Translations under genes and position numbers: made by a program
Part shown: piece by piece, positions 7,022 to 8,486 of the stretch
Numbering within the stretch: position 1 is the stretch's first letter
Layout: the number at the start of each line of letters is the position of its first letter
Notes under the pieces: generated by a model
What the model was told of the DNA's origin: nothing
Seen by the model: the letters and a program-made list of their open reading frames with translations, nothing else
Database searches by the model: none
Origin: Spirochaetales bacterium
GTDB lineage: Bacteria > Spirochaetota > Spirochaetia > DSM-16054 > Sediminispirochaetaceae
Length of the DNA stretch: 8,486 bases
Assembly: GCA_021767325.1 (NCBI GenBank)
Contig: JAASTM010000068.1
Span: forward strand, 1 to 8,486
Direction of reading: 5' to 3'

Positions 7022-8026
7022 ATGAGACGTTGTGTCACTATCGTCCTGATTGCAGCGCTGCTGTCCACAGGTGCCGTACTGCATCTGACAGCACGCGGTA
7101 TGCAGGAAGTAGAGGAAACCGAGACGGTGGAACCTATCACCGTACAGGCCGCTTCCCTGAAGGGGCCCTCCGGTTTCGGTATGATCAAGCTGTTCGAGGA
7201 CAAACCCGATTTGGGCCCGAATGCCGATTCGGAGTTCAAAGTGTTGCCTTCGCCCAAGGCGATGATTGCCAGAATTGCCGGGGGAGAGGTGGATTTTGCG
7301 GTGCTGCCGGCCAATATGGCGGCCAAAATGTACACCGCCGGACCGGGCTACAAGCTGGGCGGTGTGGTTGGTATGGGAGTGCTGCATGTACTCAGCCGCG
7401 ACCCTGAAGTGCAGAGCTGGGAAGATCTGGAGGGTAAAGAGGTCCATTCGCTCGGCAAAGGCGCCACTCCGGATTACCTGTTTCGCTACTTGTTGACCCA
7501 GCACGGCCTCGATCCGGATGAGGATGTAAATATCAATTTTTCCGTTAGTAGCGGCCCGCAGCTGGCGCAGCTGCTGATATCGGGCAAAATCGATACCGCC
7601 GTGCTCCCCGAACCCTTCGTGACCATGGTGGGGGCCAAAACCGACCAGGTTCGCAAAGTACTCGATTTTCAGACCACCTGGCAAGAACTGCGCGGCAGCG
7701 ATTCTACTTACCCGATTACGGTAGTGGTCGTGAAGCCGCAGTTGGCCGAGGAGCGGCCGGAGCTGGTCGAGCGCTTTCTGGCGGCCTATGCCGACTCGAT
7801 CGAGTGGGTAAACGGCAACCCGGCCGACGCAGCCGAACTGATCGGTAAATACGATGTGATGCCGGCTGCTCTGGCGAAACCTGCCATTCCGAACTGTAAT
7901 CTCAAATTCATCCATTCGACCGAAGCACGACCGATTATGGAGAATTTCTTAGAGGTCCTGCTGGACTTCAATCCCGCCTCCGTAGGCGGACAGCTGCCGG
8001 ATGACGGCTTTTATCTTTCGAACTAG
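7022..8026 (+). CDS. ABC transporter solute-binding protein, NitT/TauT/SsuA-like
   Basis: A 334-residue periplasmic binding protein that would capture a small solute and deliver it to the permease encoded next. The N-terminus has Arg-Arg then a hydrophobic core (about 5-22), with cleavage plausible after Ala24; no lipobox is seen (Cys4 is too early), so it is probably secreted rather than lipid-anchored. The mature protein shows the family layout: GPSGFGM at 48-54, GGEVDFAVLPANMAAKMY (87-104), a short strand VLHVLSRD, SWEDLEGKEVHSLGKGATPDY (132-152), SGPQLAQLLISGKIDTAVLPEP (177-198), and a C-terminal helical part beginning ERPELVERFLAAYADSI (244-260). This style matches SsuA/THI5/NMT1-like proteins, which bind sulfonates, nitrate, pyrimidines or other organic solutes; the substrate cannot be assigned. 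It is co-oriented with tyrS (10 nt gap) and with the permease (25 nt gap). Confidence 0.92.
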   Translation: MRRCVTIVLIAALLSTGAVLHLTARGMQEVEETETVEPITVQAASLKGPSGFGMIKLFEDKPDLGPNADSEFKVLPSPKAMIARIAGGEVDFAVLPANMAAKMYTAGPGYKLGGVVGMGVLHVLSRDPEVQSWEDLEGKEVHSLGKGATPDYLFRYLLTQHGLDPDEDVNINFSVSSGPQLAQLLISGKIDTAVLPEPFVTMVGAKTDQVRKVLDFQTTWQELRGSDSTYPITVVVVKPQLAEERPELVERFLAAYADSIEWVNGNPADAAELIGKYDVMPAALAKPAIPNCNLKFIHSTEARPIMENFLEVLLDFNPASVGGQLPDDGFYLSN

Positions 8027-8038
8027 TGCGGCCCAGTA

Positions 8039-8043
8039 AAAGG
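8039..8043 (+). promoter_or_regulatory. Ribosome binding site that sets a TTG start
   Basis: AAAGG, 8 nt before TTG 8052. An in-frame TAA at 8037-8039 rules out any earlier start, and no ATG or GTG occurs in frame near this site, so TTG is the best start for the permease. Confidence 0.65.
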
Positions 8044-8051
8044 TTCAGCTT

Positions 8052-8486
8052 TTGAAACCGGCCCCCTGGTACAGATCGCAGCGCATTCACCTCATATCCA
8101 TCCTGGCAGTGGCCATACTGCTGGGGATGTGGTGGATGGCTGCGGTTCTTATTGACGCATCTATAATCCTGCCGGCCCCACCTAAGGTGGCCCTCGAGCT
8201 GCTCGATCTGGCCCGGAGCGGGGATTTCTGGGTCTCCGTGTGGCTGACAGTAGTCAGGGGAGTCCTGGGCTTTTTTATCTCTCTAACAGTAGGGACAGTG
8301 GTCGGAATAGCCGCCGGGGTGTATCTGCCGCTGCATGCCTTGTTCAAACCGCTGATTGCGGTTATCCGCACCACCCCGATCATGTCGGTCATTCTGATAG
8401 CCCTCCTGTGGTTCAAGACCGGCACCGTGCCGGTCTTCAGCTCGTTTTTGATTGCATTTCCGGTGATTACCCAGAACATTATCATC
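8052..8486 (+). CDS. ABC transporter permease, SsuC/TauC type, 3' end off the window
   Basis: The first 145 codons of an inner-membrane permease, open to the window edge; full-length members have about 250 residues. The start is TTG, supported by AAAGG 8 nt upstream. After a short polar N-terminus comes TM1 (about 11-33), then SIILPAPPKVALELLDLARSGDFW, the typical periplasmic stretch of the family, then SVWLTVVRGVLGFFISLTVG and further hydrophobic segments (about 66-96 and 105-145) with the RTTPIMSVILIALLWF region. This matches BPD_transp_1 permeases of nitrate/taurine/sulfonate-type importers. The EAA loop that contacts the ATPase would lie beyond the window, as presumably does the ATPase gene. 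It pairs with the binding protein 25 nt upstream. A 23-bp palindrome lies in its coding sequence (8415-8437). Confidence 0.9.
   Translation, partial: MKPAPWYRSQRIHLISILAVAILLGMWWMAAVLIDASIILPAPPKVALELLDLARSGDFWVSVWLTVVRGVLGFFISLTVGTVVGIAAGVYLPLHALFKPLIAVIRTTPIMSVILIALLWFKTGTVPVFSSFLIAFPVITQNIII
8415..8437. repeat. Perfect 23-bp palindrome inside the permease gene
   Basis: Two 11-nt arms, AAGACCGGCAC and GTGCCGGTCTT, are exact reverse complements around a single central C (8426). As RNA this would fold into a GC-rich stem of about 9 bp with a 5-nt loop; as DNA it would be a symmetric site. It is in frame and encodes KTGTVPVF. A T5 run follows about 8 nt later, too far for a standard terminator. 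Function unknown. Confidence 0.6.

Noticed and set aside
6052..7335. Long minus-strand frame (427 codons) spanning tyrS and the binding-protein gene
   Set aside because: Antisense to two secure genes, with no ribosome site or domain evidence; a by-product of codon bias.
7004..7915. Minus-strand frame opposite the binding-protein gene
   Set aside because: His/Arg/Gln-rich translation typical of an antisense shadow, and the plus-strand gene has a perfect ribosome site and family motifs.

Overview
The window looks like chromosomal DNA from a moderately GC-rich bacterium. I think a free-living spirochaete of the Spirochaeta/Sediminispirochaeta type is most likely. The reasons are the HD-GYP protein with its distinctive N-terminal domain, the single-chain (alpha2) glycyl-tRNA synthetase, and two unrecognised genes that resemble lineage-restricted spirochaetal proteins. 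This placement is inference from protein style and was not tested by a search.

Layout. Positions 1-1882 are read on the minus strand: a degenerate HD-GYP-domain protein (725-1882), followed downstream by the first 229 codons of an unrecognised helical protein that runs off the left edge (1-687). An AT-rich 69-bp divergent region (1883-1951) separates this pair from everything to the right, which lies on the plus strand. First comes a two-TM membrane protein of unknown function starting at GTG (1952-2863). Then, behind a near-consensus sigma70 promoter, comes a very tight run: gltX (2964-4439), glyS (4439-5776), tyrS (5779-7011), a NitT/TauT/SsuA-type ABC solute-binding protein (7022-8026), and the 5' part of its permease (TTG start at 8052, running off the right edge). 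Gene gaps in this run are -1, 2, 10 and 25 nt, and I see no terminator or second promoter in them.

Function. The three synthetases charge Glu, Gly and Tyr tRNAs and belong to the core translation machinery. The two ABC genes begin an import system for a small organic solute whose identity cannot be read from the sequence; its ATPase is presumably beyond position 8486. The HD-GYP pair probably belongs to c-di-GMP-related signalling, but two residues normally found in the metal site are replaced, so hydrolysis is doubtful.

There are no tRNA or rRNA genes, mobile elements, CRISPR arrays or phage genes that I can support, and no stretch above 300 bases lacks a gene. I did not find a clearly new multi-gene system. 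The items most worth a second look are the degenerate HD-GYP protein with its unknown partner, the fusion of a synthetase cluster with a transporter operon, the back-to-back overlapping promoters, and a perfect 23-bp palindrome inside the permease gene.
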